Source: an uncultured Aliiroseovarius sp. (GTDB taxonomy: Bacteria; Pseudomonadota; Alphaproteobacteria; Rhodobacterales; Rhodobacteraceae). From it: a stretch of DNA of 64,000 bases. The DNA is taken from NCBI RefSeq assembly GCF_947497285.1, contig NZ_CANMFT010000008.1, forward strand, positions 161,017 to 225,016, read 5' to 3'. How positions within the stretch are numbered: position 1 is the first letter of the stretch; the number at the start of each line of letters is the position of its first letter. The notes below the pieces were generated by a model that saw only the letters and a list, made by a program, of their open reading frames with translations, was not told the DNA's origin and searched no databases. A program made the position numbers and the translations under genes. Of the stretch, positions 26,888-35,926 are shown piece by piece.

Positions 26888-29746
26888 TCACTCGCCCGCT
26901 TTACGCATCGGCGTCAGCATCTGCGCCAGATAATGACCCGTGTAGCTTTCAGCGACCTGCGCCACCTTTTCCGGTGTGCCAGTCGCTACGATCAACCCGC
27001 CCCCGTCGCCGCCCTCGGGACCGATATCAATCAGGTGGTCGGCCGTTTTCACCACATCCAGATTGTGTTCGATCACGACCACGGTATTGCCCTGATCGAC
27101 CAACTCGTGCAGCACCTCAAGCAGCTTCCTGACATCCTCGAAATGCAGGCCGGTGGTCGGTTCGTCCAAGATATAAAGCGTGCGCCCGGTGGAGCGTTTG
27201 GACAGCTCTTTCGACAGCTTCACCCGCTGCGCTTCACCACCTGACAGCGTCGTCGCTTGCTGGCCCACCTTGATATAGCCAAGCCCGACCCGCATCAGCG
27301 CATCCATCTTTTCGCGGATCGTCGGGACGGCCTGAAAGAAGGTCTGCGCATCCTCAACCGTCATATCAAGAACGTCGGCTATGCTTTTGCCTTTGAACTT
27401 AATTTCCAGCGTCTCGCGATTGTAGCGCGCACCGTTGCAGGTCTCGCAAGTGACATAAACATCGGGCAGGAAGTGCATTTCGATCTTGATGACACCGTCG
27501 CCCTGACAGGCCTCACACCGCCCGCCTTTCACGTTGAAACTGAAGCGTCCGGGCTTATAACCACGCGTCTTGGATTCCGGCAGGCCCGCGAACCAGTCAC
27601 GGATCGGGGTGAACGCGCCGGTATAGGTCGCGGGGTTGGACCGCGGCGTGCGCCCGATGGGGCGCTGGTCGATGTCGATCACCTTGTCCAGATGCTCCAA
27701 TCCCTTGATGGTTTCGCAGGGCGCAGGTGTCTGGCGCGCACCGTTCAGACGCATTGAGGCGGTCTTGAACAGCGTTTCAATCGTCAACGTCGATTTGCCC
27801 CCACCCGACACGCCGGTCACGCAGACGAACTGGCCCAGCGGGAATGTGGCGGTCACGTTTTGCAGGTTATTGCCAGTGGCCTTCACCACCTTCACCGACT
27901 TTCCATTGCCCTTGCGCCGACGCGTCGGAACCGCGATTTCGCGCTTGCCGGTCAGATACTGCCCGGTGATCGAGGCGTCGCAGGCCGCAATGTCGTCAGG
28001 TGTGCCGTGGGCGATCACCTCACCGCCATGGACACCCGCGCCGGGGCCCATGTCGAACACGTAATCCGCCTCACGAATGGCTTCTTCGTCATGTTCAACC
28101 ACGATCACGCTATTGCCTTGATCTCGCAGGTTTTTCAGCGTGGTCAGAAGCCGCCCATTGTCGCGCTGGTGCAACCCGATCGAGGGTTCATCCAGCACGT
28201 AAAGCACCCCCGTCAGGCCCGAACCGATCTGGCTGGCCAAACGGATCCGCTGGCTTTCCCCGCCCGACAGCGTGCCGGAGTTGCGACTGAGCGTCAGGTA
28301 TTCCAGCCCCACATTGTTCAGGAACCCAAGACGTTCGCGAATTTCTTTCAGGATCGCACGGGCAATCTCGTTCTTCTGGACGGTCAGGTGGTTTGGCGCA
28401 TCCTCGATCCAGTCCAGCGCCTCGCGGATCGACATCTGAACCACCTGCCCCACATGCAGCCCGCCAATCTTCACCGCCAACGCCTCGTCGCGCAGGCGGA
28501 AGCCGCCACAGGCCCCGCAAGGGCGATTGTTCTGGTAGCGTTCAAATTCTTCGCGAATCCAGTTCGAATCCGTCTCGCGATAGCGGCGTTCCATGTTGGG
28601 AATGACGCCTTCGAAAGGACGGGTCACCTCATAGACGCGCCCGCCTTCATCGAAGCGGAACTTGATCTCTTCCTCGCCCGAGCCATACAGGAACACCTGC
28701 TGCACCTGTTCGGGCAGGTCTTTCCATGGCGTGCTTTTGTCGAACTCGTAATGGCGCGCAATGCTCTCGATGGTTTGCAGGAAATAGGGCGACTTGCCCT
28801 TGCGCCAAGGCGCCAGAGCGCCGTCATAGATTTGCAGCGTGGCGTCGGGCACGACAAGGCGCTCATCAAAGAACAGCTCCTTGCCCAACCCGTCGCAAAC
28901 CGGACAGGCCCCGAACGGTGCGTTGAATGAAAACAGACGCGGTTCAATTTCAGGAATGGTAAAACCCGAAACGGGACAGGCGAAGTTTTCCGAGAAGGTG
29001 AAAATCTCTGGCTCGCCCTCGGTCGGGGCGGTTTCCAACAGTGCGATTCCATCTGCCAAATCCAGCGCGGTGCGGAAGCTGTCCGCCAGCCTCTGATCCA
29101 TGCCTTCACGCACAACCACACGGTCCACAACCACGTCGATATTGTGGCGGAACTTCTTGTCCAATGTGGGGGGATTATCAAGCTCGTGCAGCTCTCCGTT
29201 CACCTTGACGCGCTGGAATCCCTTCTTTTGAAGCTCTTGAAATTCCTTGCGATATTCGCCTTTCCGGTCGCGAACGATGGGGGCGAGCAGATAGGCACGG
29301 GTGCCCTCCTCCATCTGCATCACGCGGTCAACCATGTCTTGCACCTGCTGGGCCTCGATGGGCAATCCGGTGGCGGGTGAAAACGGCGTCCCGGCACGGG
29401 CAAACAGCAGACGCAGATAGTCGTAAATCTCGGTCACGGTGCCGACGGTCGAACGGGGGTTCTTCGATGTCGTCTTTTGCTCAATCGAAATCGCAGGCGA
29501 CAGTCCCGCAATGTGATCCACATCCGGTTTCTGCATCATATCAAGGAACTGACGCGCATAGGCGGACAGGCTTTCGACATAGCGCCGCTGCCCTTCCGCA
29601 TAGATCGTGTCAAACGCCAGCGACGACTTGCCAGACCCGGACAGCCCGGTGATCACCACAAGCCGGTCGCGCGGAATATCCACGTCGATGGATTTCAAGT
29701 TATGCTCGCGCGCGCCGCGAACCTGAATTTCTTTCAACTCGGCCAT
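26888..29746 (-). CDS. uvrA: Excinuclease ABC subunit A
   Basis: UvrA is the damage-recognition ATPase of nucleotide excision repair. The 952 residues contain two ABC modules. Walker A motifs are [20 protein letters not shown] and [20 protein letters not shown]. Signatures are [17 protein letters not shown] and [17 protein letters not shown]. The C-terminal zinc module is intact (CEACQGDG ... CETCNG). In the first module the leading pair reads CPVSG instead of CPxCG, while GACPVCDG is kept, so that zinc site has lost one Cys. Regulation by LexA is indicated by an SOS box 68-82 bases upstream. Confidence 0.97.
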   Translation of the reverse strand: MAELKEIQVRGAREHNLKSIDVDIPRDRLVVITGLSGSGKSSLAFDTIYAEGQRRYVESLSAYARQFLDMMQKPDVDHIAGLSPAISIEQKTTSKNPRSTVGTVTEIYDYLRLLFARAGTPFSPATGLPIEAQQVQDMVDRVMQMEEGTRAYLLAPIVRDRKGEYRKEFQELQKKGFQRVKVNGELHELDNPPTLDKKFRHNIDVVVDRVVVREGMDQRLADSFRTALDLADGIALLETAPTEGEPEIFTFSENFACPVSGFTIPEIEPRLFSFNAPFGACPVCDGLGKELFFDERLVVPDATLQIYDGALAPWRKGKSPYFLQTIESIARHYEFDKSTPWKDLPEQVQQVFLYGSGEEEIKFRFDEGGRVYEVTRPFEGVIPNMERRYRETDSNWIREEFERYQNNRPCGACGGFRLRDEALAVKIGGLHVGQVVQMSIREALDWIEDAPNHLTVQKNEIARAILKEIRERLGFLNNVGLEYLTLSRNSGTLSGGESQRIRLASQIGSGLTGVLYVLDEPSIGLHQRDNGRLLTTLKNLRDQGNSVIVVEHDEEAIREADYVFDMGPGAGVHGGEVIAHGTPDDIAACDASITGQYLTGKREIAVPTRRRKGNGKSVKVVKATGNNLQNVTATFPLGQFVCVTGVSGGGKSTLTIETLFKTASMRLNGARQTPAPCETIKGLEHLDKVIDIDQRPIGRTPRSNPATYTGAFTPIRDWFAGLPESKTRGYKPGRFSFNVKGGRCEACQGDGVIKIEMHFLPDVYVTCETCNGARYNRETLEIKFKGKSIADVLDMTVEDAQTFFQAVPTIREKMDALMRVGLGYIKVGQQATTLSGGEAQRVKLSKELSKRSTGRTLYILDEPTTGLHFEDVRKLLEVLHELVDQGNTVVVIEHNLDVVKTADHLIDIGPEGGDGGGLIVATGTPEKVAQVAESYTGHYLAQMLTPMRKAGE

Positions 29747-29813
29747 TCTGACCCCCAGTTCACAATTGCTTAACGGTTAGGCCAAACCGCGCGGCGGGAC
29801 AATCGGAAAGTTA

Positions 29814-29828
29814 GAACATTTGCGGAAC
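29814..29828 (-). promoter_or_regulatory. LexA (SOS) box of uvrA
   Basis: GAAC-ATTTGCG-GAAC on the plus strand reads GTTC-N7-GTTC on the uvrA strand. This is exactly the direct-repeat SOS box known from alphaproteobacteria, and it lies 68 bases before the uvrA start codon. Confidence 0.85.
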
Positions 29829-29958
29829 ACTTGTAAACGCGCTGCGTTGCCCAGCCCGTTACATTCACTTTCTTGAATTTTAATTCTCAGACCCATTGAC
29901 CTGAATACGTTGCGATCTATATCCCGGATCAAACCCTTTTCGGGACAGGAGCGAAAAC

Positions 29959-30312
29959 ATGTTTGGTTTCATGATGGGCGGCGCGAAAATGGACCCGCGC
30001 GAGGCCGTGACCAAAGCCCGCGCTGGCGAGATCACGGTGATCGACGTGCGCGACCACGGCGAGGTGCAGATGACTGGCAAGGCCAAGGGCGCTGTCGTTG
30101 TGCCGCTGACGGTGATGCCCTTTCAATGCGACCCGAAGGGGCCGGACTTCAACGCGACGATTGATCCGACTAAGCCCATCGCGCTCTATTGCGCGTCCGG
30201 CGCGCGGTCTGCCCAAGGCGCGCAAGTTCTGAAACGACTGGGCTATGACGAGGTCTATAACATCGGCGGACTAGGGCATTGGCATCAGGCAGGCGGCGAG
30301 ATCGAGCGGTAA
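29959..30312 (+). CDS. Single-domain rhodanese-like protein
   Basis: This 117-residue protein has one rhodanese domain. It shows AGEITVIDVRDHGEVQMTGKA (substrate-side loop), GAVVVPLTVMP, and the active-site loop LYCASGARSAQGAQ with nucleophile C78. It could carry persulfide sulfur for thiol or cyanide metabolism; the six-residue loop CASGAR suits sulfurtransferases rather than phosphatases. ACAGGAGCGAAAAC precedes the ATG. It is monocistronic, divergent from uvrA and closed by a terminator. Confidence 0.88.
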   Translation: MFGFMMGGAKMDPREAVTKARAGEITVIDVRDHGEVQMTGKAKGAVVVPLTVMPFQCDPKGPDFNATIDPTKPIALYCASGARSAQGAQVLKRLGYDEVYNIGGLGHWHQAGGEIER

Positions 30313-30336
30313 GCGCCCTACACCCCCCCACAACGC

Positions 30337-30368
30337 AACCCGCGCAGGCCCAGCCCGCGCGGGTTTTT
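30337..30368 (+). terminator. Terminator after the rhodanese gene
   Basis: AACCCGCGC pairs perfectly with GCGCGGGTT across an 11-base loop, ending in five T. Confidence 0.85.
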
Positions 30369-30402
30369 GATGGTAGAGGCAAATCGTCATTCACCTTCTT
30401 GG

Positions 30403-30431
30403 TTGACTGATACCTTTGATTCCGTTATTCA
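30403..30431 (+). promoter_or_regulatory. Candidate promoter of the ArsR-SRPBCC operon (leaderless start)
   Basis: TTGACT (30403-30408), exactly 17 bases, then TATTCA (30426-30431). The expected transcription start is at or within one or two bases of the ATG at 30437, which has no Shine-Dalgarno. Confidence 0.5.
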
Positions 30432-30436
30432 CCCAT

Positions 30437-30778
30437 ATGGCTGAACGAAACGACATGGACCACCTCAGCGCCGTTCTCAAGGCCACATCGGACGCCAATC
30501 GCCGTGCGATCCTGACCCTGCTGGCACAAGAAGGCCCCATGCGCGTCACGGATATCGCGCGTCATTTTGATATCAGCCTGAACTCGGTTTCAAAGCACAT
30601 CAAAGTGCTTGAGGCCTGTGGTCTGGCGACCCGGCGCACCGAATGGCGCGAGCACTTGATCGAAGTGCAGATGGGGCCGCTTTCCGACATCGATCAATGG
30701 TTTGCCGAATTGCGTTCGATCTGGGCGCTGCGGCTGGATGCCCTCGAAGCTGCCTTGAAGGAGGACGACAATGACTGA
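30437..30778 (+). CDS. ArsR-family transcriptional regulator
   Basis: This winged-helix repressor of about 113 residues starts MAERNDMDHLSAVLKATSDA. The family core is TSDANRRAILTLLAQEGPMR, VTDIARHFDISLNSVSKHIK and VLEACGLATRRTEWREHLIE. No cysteine pair for metal sensing is present (a single Cys in EACGL), so it is likely a non-metal member of the group paired with SRPBCC proteins. The start codon has no ribosome site; it may be leaderless. An ATG six codons later is the alternative. It overlaps the next gene by eight bases. Confidence 0.88.
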   Translation: MAERNDMDHLSAVLKATSDANRRAILTLLAQEGPMRVTDIARHFDISLNSVSKHIKVLEACGLATRRTEWREHLIEVQMGPLSDIDQWFAELRSIWALRLDALEAALKEDDND

Positions 30779-31199
30779 TCTATCCCTCGAAATCACCCGC
30801 CACATCGCCTACCCGCCCGAACGCGTATTCGATGCGTGGCTGGACCCGAAGATGCTCGCGAAATTCATGATCCCCGGCGCAGGCGTCACCGTGCCCGACG
30901 CGACTGTCGATGCCAAGATCGGTGGGCGCTTCAGCATCATCATGCGGGTCCCCAACGCGGGCGATCTGCCGCATGAAGGTGAATACAGGATCATTGATCG
31001 CGCCAGGCAGCTGCAATTCACTTGGGAATCGCCCGCCAGCACGGCCGAGGAATCGATCGTCACGCTGGATCTGACGCCGAAAGACGGAGGCACCGACCTG
31101 TGCCTGCATCACATCCGTTTCCCGTCCGAGGAAAGCCGCGACAACCACAATGGCGGTTGGACCGCGATCCTTGCCAAGCTGGATGAGGCGTTGACCTGA
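30771..31199 (+). CDS. SRPBCC-fold protein (AHSA1-like)
   Basis: This 142-residue START/Bet v1-like protein starts MTDLSLEITRHIAYPPERVF. The helix-grip pattern is visible: the opening strand with PPERVFDAWLDPKMLAKFMI, GGRFSIIMRV, then GEYRIIDRARQLQFTWESP and the C-terminal helix NHNGGWTAILAKLDEAL. It probably binds a small hydrophobic ligand. The eight-base overlap with the ArsR gene shows co-expression; this ArsR/SRPBCC pairing recurs in many bacteria, and the pair may form a ligand-response unit (inference). Confidence 0.87.
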   Translation: MTDLSLEITRHIAYPPERVFDAWLDPKMLAKFMIPGAGVTVPDATVDAKIGGRFSIIMRVPNAGDLPHEGEYRIIDRARQLQFTWESPASTAEESIVTLDLTPKDGGTDLCLHHIRFPSEESRDNHNGGWTAILAKLDEALT

Positions 31200-31236
31200 A
31201 TGGCCGTCAGCCCTGCCTGACCACCCACGCACGATG

Positions 31237-31268
31237 CATAAAGGCCGGGCAATGATCCGGCCTTTATG
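31237..31268. terminator. Bidirectional terminator between the SRPBCC gene and lpdA
   Basis: A perfect 12-base stem, CATAAAGGCCGG with CCGGCCTTTATG, closes an eight-base loop; each strand carries TTTAT in its 3' arm. Confidence 0.85.
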
Positions 31269-31270
31269 TC

Positions 31271-32665
31271 TTACATATGAATGACGCGGTCATAGGCGTC
31301 CAGCACCGCCTCGTGCATGCTTTCCGAGATTGTCGGGTGCGGGAAGACCGTGTGCATCAGCTCTTCTTCGGTGGTTTCCAGCGTCTTGCCGACCACGTAG
31401 CCCTGAATCATTTCGGTCACTTCCGGCCCGACCATATGCGCACCCAGAAGCTCGCCGGTCTTGGCGTCGAAGATCGTCTTAATCATGCCCTCGGGGTCGC
31501 CCATGGCGATGGCCTTGCCGTTGCCAATGAAGGGGAAGCGGCCAACTTTGATATCGTATCCCTGCTCTTTCGCCTTGGCTTCCGACAGTCCGACGCTGGC
31601 GACTTGTGGGTGGCAATAGGTGCAGCCGGGGATGCTTTCAGGCTTTACCGGGTGGGCGTGCAGGCCAGCGATCAGTTCAGCCACCATCACACCTTCATGG
31701 CTGGCCTTGTGGGCAAGCCACGGTGCCCCGGCGATGTCGCCGATGGCATACAGTCCATCGACACCCGTGCGGCAATGTGCGTCGGTCACAACATGGGTGC
31801 GGTCGATCTTCACGCCCAGTTCCTCTAGCCCCAGCCCTTCGACATTGCCAACGATGCCAACGGCGGAAATCACGGTGTCAAACTCAAGCTTCTCGACCTT
31901 GCCGCCGACCTCGATATGGGCCGTGACCTTGCCCTTGGCGCGGTCGAGTTGCTTGACCATGGCTTTTTCCATGATCGTGATACCTTGCTTGACGAAGGAC
32001 TTTTTGGCGAAGGCAGAAATCTCGGCATCTTCGACGGGCAGCACGCGCTCCATCACTTCAACGACAGTCGTGTCGGCGCCCAGCGTATTGAAGAAGCTGG
32101 CAAATTCGATGCCGATGGCACCCGACCCGATGACCAGCAGCTTTTTGGGCATGCGCGGCGGGTTCAGGGCGTGGCGATAGGTCCAGACCAGATCACCGTC
32201 AGCCTCAAGCCCCGGCAATTCGCGGGCGCGCGCACCGGTGGCCACCACGATGTTCTTGGCGGTCAGTTCCTCGGTCCCTTTGTCGGTTTTGACGGACACC
32301 TTGCCCTTGGCGGGGATGGTCGCCTCGCCCATGAACACGGTGACCTTGTTTTTCTTCATCAAGTGGCCGATGCCCCCGGACAGTTGAGCCGCCACCCCGC
32401 GCGAGCGTTTGACGATGGCGGGCAGGTCGTAATCGATCTTTCCTGCCGACAGGCCAAACTCCTTGGCGCGGTGCATCAGGTGGAAGACTTCTGCCGATCG
32501 CAAAAGCGCCTTGGTCGGGATACAGCCCCAGTTCAGGCAGATGCCACCAAGGTTTTCGCGTTCGATTATGGCCACGTTTTGACCAAGCTGCGCAGCCCGG
32601 ATCGCCGCGACGTAACCGCCGGGACCAGCACCGACAACGATTGTATCAAAAGCCTTGCCCGCCAT
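31271..32665 (-). CDS. lpdA: Dihydrolipoyl dehydrogenase (E3)
   Basis: This FAD disulfide oxidoreductase reoxidises dihydrolipoamide in 2-oxoacid dehydrogenase or glycine-cleavage complexes. The 464 residues contain the FAD motif VVGAGPGGYVAAIRAA, redox pair C43/C48 in GGICLNWGCIPTKALL, the NAD motif VIGSGAIGIEFASFFNTLGA, and the catalytic His region HTVFPHPTISESMHEA. A strong AAGGAGATACCCC precedes the ATG. No E1 or E2 gene lies in this window, so its partner complex is unknown. It is the last of a leftward run from the AsmA-like gene, but 146 bases separate it from DUF924, and a palindrome lies in that gap. Confidence 0.95.
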   Translation of the reverse strand: MAGKAFDTIVVGAGPGGYVAAIRAAQLGQNVAIIERENLGGICLNWGCIPTKALLRSAEVFHLMHRAKEFGLSAGKIDYDLPAIVKRSRGVAAQLSGGIGHLMKKNKVTVFMGEATIPAKGKVSVKTDKGTEELTAKNIVVATGARARELPGLEADGDLVWTYRHALNPPRMPKKLLVIGSGAIGIEFASFFNTLGADTTVVEVMERVLPVEDAEISAFAKKSFVKQGITIMEKAMVKQLDRAKGKVTAHIEVGGKVEKLEFDTVISAVGIVGNVEGLGLEELGVKIDRTHVVTDAHCRTGVDGLYAIGDIAGAPWLAHKASHEGVMVAELIAGLHAHPVKPESIPGCTYCHPQVASVGLSEAKAKEQGYDIKVGRFPFIGNGKAIAMGDPEGMIKTIFDAKTGELLGAHMVGPEVTEMIQGYVVGKTLETTEEELMHTVFPHPTISESMHEAVLDAYDRVIHM

Positions 32666-32688
32666 GGGGTATCTCCTTATCTCAAAGG

Positions 32689-32706
32689 TAGTTTGCCATT
32701 AAACTA
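32689..32706 (-). promoter_or_regulatory. Palindrome upstream of lpdA
   Basis: TAGTTT-GCCATT-AAACTA is a perfect 6-6-6 inverted repeat 24-41 bases before the lpdA start codon. It could be an operator or part of the promoter; the binding factor is not known. Confidence 0.4.
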
Positions 32707-32811
32707 TATCTTTTCGCAGATCAATGACGTAGCGGAAGACCCGCCATGCGCCAAGCGGGAAACTTCCCGCCCGACGTTTGTTGCCTGACGCGACGACCGA
32801 CGCGCACGCCA

Positions 32812-33396
32812 TCAGTCGGCGCCCGTCTCCAGGCTGCGCAATATCGCCCCATAGCCGCCGTCGGCGATGAAGCTGGCTTCTTCTTGTGTGGTGTCACGCC
32901 CCAAGGCATCGTTGCGATAGGGGAAGCGGCCGAAACGTTCGATAATCTTTCGGTGCGCGCGCGCATGCAGGGTGTCGCCCTGCCCCGGCGTGTCGGCCAT
33001 GCGCTCTGCCATCAGTGCGATGCAACGGTCCTGATCTTCCATCGCCTCGCTGTGCATGAAGGGCAGATAGAAAAACTGCCGGTCGGGCAGCCCGATCTGC
33101 ATATCTAGCCCATGCTCTATCGCATAGTCTGCACAGGTCCGCGCCGCGGGGTCGGTCGCGAAGGATCGCGCGTCGCCGCGAAACATATTGCGCGGAAACT
33201 GGTCGGTCAGGATCAAAAAGGCCAACGCACCGTCTGCGCTGCTCTTCCAGTGGTCGCGTTCACCGTCCCGCGCGGCCTCATAATCCGCCATGAAGCGCGT
33301 TCGAATTTCGTCATCCAGCGCGTCCGAGGCTTCATACCACCCCTTTGGCCCAACCTCGTCGATCCAGAAAGTGATGATGTCTTTTGGCTCTGTCAT
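32812..33396 (-). CDS. DUF924 family protein
   Basis: This 194-residue all-helical (TPR-like) protein starts MTEPKDIITFWIDEVGPKGW. The signature region is WKSSADGALAFLILTDQFPRNMFRG, followed by FFYLPFMHSEAMEDQDRCIA and FPYRNDALGR, which are all DUF924 hallmarks. Biochemical role unknown. A GTG start nine codons earlier is possible but the ATG has AGAGGG nine bases ahead. Downstream of the MFS gene in the same direction. Confidence 0.88.
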   Translation of the reverse strand: MTEPKDIITFWIDEVGPKGWYEASDALDDEIRTRFMADYEAARDGERDHWKSSADGALAFLILTDQFPRNMFRGDARSFATDPAARTCADYAIEHGLDMQIGLPDRQFFYLPFMHSEAMEDQDRCIALMAERMADTPGQGDTLHARAHRKIIERFGRFPYRNDALGRDTTQEEASFIADGGYGAILRSLETGAD

Positions 33397-33468
33397 GTGT
33401 CTGGCCCTCTCGCTTTCCCCCACCCTAACGGGTGAGGGACACAGTGCAAGACGTCTACCGATACCGCT

Positions 33469-34719
33469 TCAGTTGTCGTCGTCTTGCGCCTCATCGGCCC
33501 AGACTTCCTGCGCCATATCCGCAGCCACGGGCGATGCGGCCGGAGACATGGTCATATACGCACCCGTCTCCTTCGGTCCAGGCCCAGACCGCCGGGTCAT
33601 ACGCCACATCCCGTAGGCCAAAAAGCCAAACAGCAATAGCGCCATATAGCCAAAGAACCCAAGCGGCCCCATGACCCCCATGACCCAACCCGTGACCACA
33701 GGGCCCGCGATGGCCCCCAACCCGTTGATGAAGATCAGCCCAGCCGAGGCGGCGGGCATGTCTTCAGGCTCCAGATAATCGTTCACATAGGCCAGCAACA
33801 GCGCATAGAGCGGGTTGGTCATCCCGCCCAGAAGGAACGAGGCCACCAGCAAGATTTCGTAGCGCACGCCGAAAACGACCGGAAGAAGCGCGGCAACCAT
33901 GGCAATAGCGGTCACGATCAGGATCAAGAGGCGTCGGTCCATCCGGTCAGAAATCCAGCCAATCGGATATTGCAGCACAAGGCCGCCGATAAACAGTGCC
34001 GACACAAAAGCCGAGATCTGCCCGACCGACAGCCCGATCTGTTGACCAAAGACCGAAGCCATACCGAACTGGGCAGCAAACACGCCCCCCAGAAGCATGA
34101 AGCCGACACAGCCCAAGGGGGAGATCTCGAACAGCTCGCGCAGGCTCAAACCCTTGATGCTTTCAAAGGCGGGCGTCGGGTTGACCGACAGAAGGATCGG
34201 CGCAAAAGCGATGGACACCAGCACCGAGGGCAGGATGAACAGGATAAACCCGCCGGGGTCTCCAATCACCAAAAGGCCTTGCGCGGCGATGATGCCGACC
34301 ATCTGCACGAACATGTAAAGCGACAGCGCCTTGCCGCGGTTTTCGTTGTCAGCCGCGTTGTTCAGCCAGCTTTCAGCGGTGACATACACCCCGGAAAAGC
34401 AAAACCCGATGATCACACGCAGCGCTGTCCACGCCCACGGATCGGTGAACGTGGGATACAGGATCAGCACAGCCGAGATGAACGACCCAAGGGCCGCAAA
34501 CACCCGCACATGCCCAACCCGACGGATCATGATCGGCGCCATGCGCGAGCCAAACAGGAAGCCAGCAAAATAGCCCGACATCACCAGCGAAAGCTCGAAG
34601 GTGGAAAAGCCTTCGAGCCCGCCCCGGATGCCCAGAAGCGTCCCTTGCACGCCGTTGCCCACCATAAGCAGCATCATGCCAAGAAGCAGAGCCCAAGAGC
34701 TTTTGAGTACCTGCAGCAT
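33469..34719 (-). CDS. MFS transporter (YcaD-like)
   Basis: This 416-residue, about 12-helix transporter of the major facilitator superfamily has the motif-A-like loop SGYFAGFLFGSRMAPIMIRRVG after helix 2. An internal GWISDRMDRRLLI between helices 8 and 9 repeats it. TAESWLNNAADNENRGKALSL (helix 4-5 loop) is typical of the YcaD/UMF1-like branch. The C-terminal 35 residues are hydrophilic and acidic (WADEAQDDDN). The substrate is unknown. AGGAGGGATCC gives a clear start. It lies between queA and DUF924. Confidence 0.85.
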   Translation of the reverse strand: MLQVLKSSWALLLGMMLLMVGNGVQGTLLGIRGGLEGFSTFELSLVMSGYFAGFLFGSRMAPIMIRRVGHVRVFAALGSFISAVLILYPTFTDPWAWTALRVIIGFCFSGVYVTAESWLNNAADNENRGKALSLYMFVQMVGIIAAQGLLVIGDPGGFILFILPSVLVSIAFAPILLSVNPTPAFESIKGLSLRELFEISPLGCVGFMLLGGVFAAQFGMASVFGQQIGLSVGQISAFVSALFIGGLVLQYPIGWISDRMDRRLLILIVTAIAMVAALLPVVFGVRYEILLVASFLLGGMTNPLYALLLAYVNDYLEPEDMPAASAGLIFINGLGAIAGPVVTGWVMGVMGPLGFFGYMALLLFGFLAYGMWRMTRRSGPGPKETGAYMTMSPAASPVAADMAQEVWADEAQDDDN

Positions 34720-34821
34720 GGATCCCTCCTGTTCGCGTCAGACCATCACGCTAACAGCACGACGCAGCGTTGGATCGAGGTTTCGCGACACTACAACGCC
34801 CCGATACGTCCTTGTGTGCTG

Positions 34822-35883
34822 TCACACTTCGGACGGCAAAAGCAAGGAGCTGTCGCCATATGAAAAGAAACGATAACGCTCTGCAATCGCGTGGTCATAG
34901 ACCTGGCGCATACGATCAGATCCCATCAGGGCTGACACCAGCATCATCAATGTCGATTTGGGCAGGTGAAAGTTGGTCATCAAGGCATCCGCGATGCGAA
35001 ACTGAAAGCCCGGCGTGATGAAAATATCGGTCTCGCCTTCCCAGGGTGCGATCTGCCCCGGCCCCGTGGCCGCGCTTTCGATCAGCCTGAGCGCCGTGGT
35101 GCCGACCGGGATCACGCGCCCGCCCGCTTGCTTGGTGGCGGTGATCTGGGCTGCAGCTTCAGCGCTGACCTGTCCCCATTCGGCATGCATCTTGTGGTCG
35201 GTGACATTGTCCACCTTGACCGGCAGGAACGTGCCCGCCCCGACATGCAGCGTGACGTGGGTTAAGTCTACGCCCTTCGCTTTGATGCGCGCGAGCAACG
35301 CCTCGTCGAAATGAAGCGAGGCTGTCGGTGCCGCAACCGCTCCGGAATAGCGGGCAAAGACGGTTTGGTAATCCTCGTCATCAAGCGCATCCGCCGCGCG
35401 TTTGGCCGCGATATAAGGGGGTAAAGGCATCTTGCCGGCCACGCGCAACGCAGCGTCAAACGCATCACCTTCAAGGTTAAACGCCAGCAGGGCCTGTTCC
35501 CCATCCCGCCCCAGATACTCTGCGTGCAGTCTGTCGGAAAACGTGATCACATCGCCTTCGCGCAGCTTGCGCAACGGTTTGGCCATTGCGTGCCACTGCC
35601 CGGCCCCGTCCGGCGACAACAGCGTCACCTCAATCTTCGCGACCCCTTCGCCGGGCGCTTGACCCGCGCGGGTGCGGGTGCCGAACAACCGGCCGGGGAT
35701 CACCTTGGTGTCGTTCAACACCAGCCGATCACCGGGCCTGAGCCACTGGGTCAGGTCGCTGACCTGCGCGTCGGTGATCTGATCGGGCGTGGCCACCAAA
35801 AGACGGCTGGACGTGCGCGGGCGCGCAGGACGCGTCGCGATCAGGTCGTCGGGCAGATCGAAGTCAAAATCACTCAGTTTCAT
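34822..35883 (-). CDS. queA: S-adenosylmethionine:tRNA ribosyltransferase-isomerase
   Basis: QueA transfers and isomerises the ribosyl moiety of SAM to preQ1-tRNA, making epoxyqueuosine. The 353 residues start at [20 protein letters not shown], the family N-terminus. Other matches are [56 protein letters not shown], and the C-terminal [19 protein letters not shown]. No other queuosine gene lies in the window. It follows the AsmA-like gene by 43 bases and is probably co-transcribed. Confidence 0.95.
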   Translation of the reverse strand: MKLSDFDFDLPDDLIATRPARPRTSSRLLVATPDQITDAQVSDLTQWLRPGDRLVLNDTKVIPGRLFGTRTRAGQAPGEGVAKIEVTLLSPDGAGQWHAMAKPLRKLREGDVITFSDRLHAEYLGRDGEQALLAFNLEGDAFDAALRVAGKMPLPPYIAAKRAADALDDEDYQTVFARYSGAVAAPTASLHFDEALLARIKAKGVDLTHVTLHVGAGTFLPVKVDNVTDHKMHAEWGQVSAEAAAQITATKQAGGRVIPVGTTALRLIESAATGPGQIAPWEGETDIFITPGFQFRIADALMTNFHLPKSTLMMLVSALMGSDRMRQVYDHAIAERYRFFSYGDSSLLLPSEV

Positions 35884-35926
35884 GGCCGCGCGTGTAGGCT
35901 TCTTGACGCGCCGCGTCAATCATTCG

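Noticed and set aside
27860..28930. 356-codon open frame antisense to uvrA
   Set aside because: Shadow of uvrA, with no domain; the UvrA Walker and signature motifs lie on the other strand.
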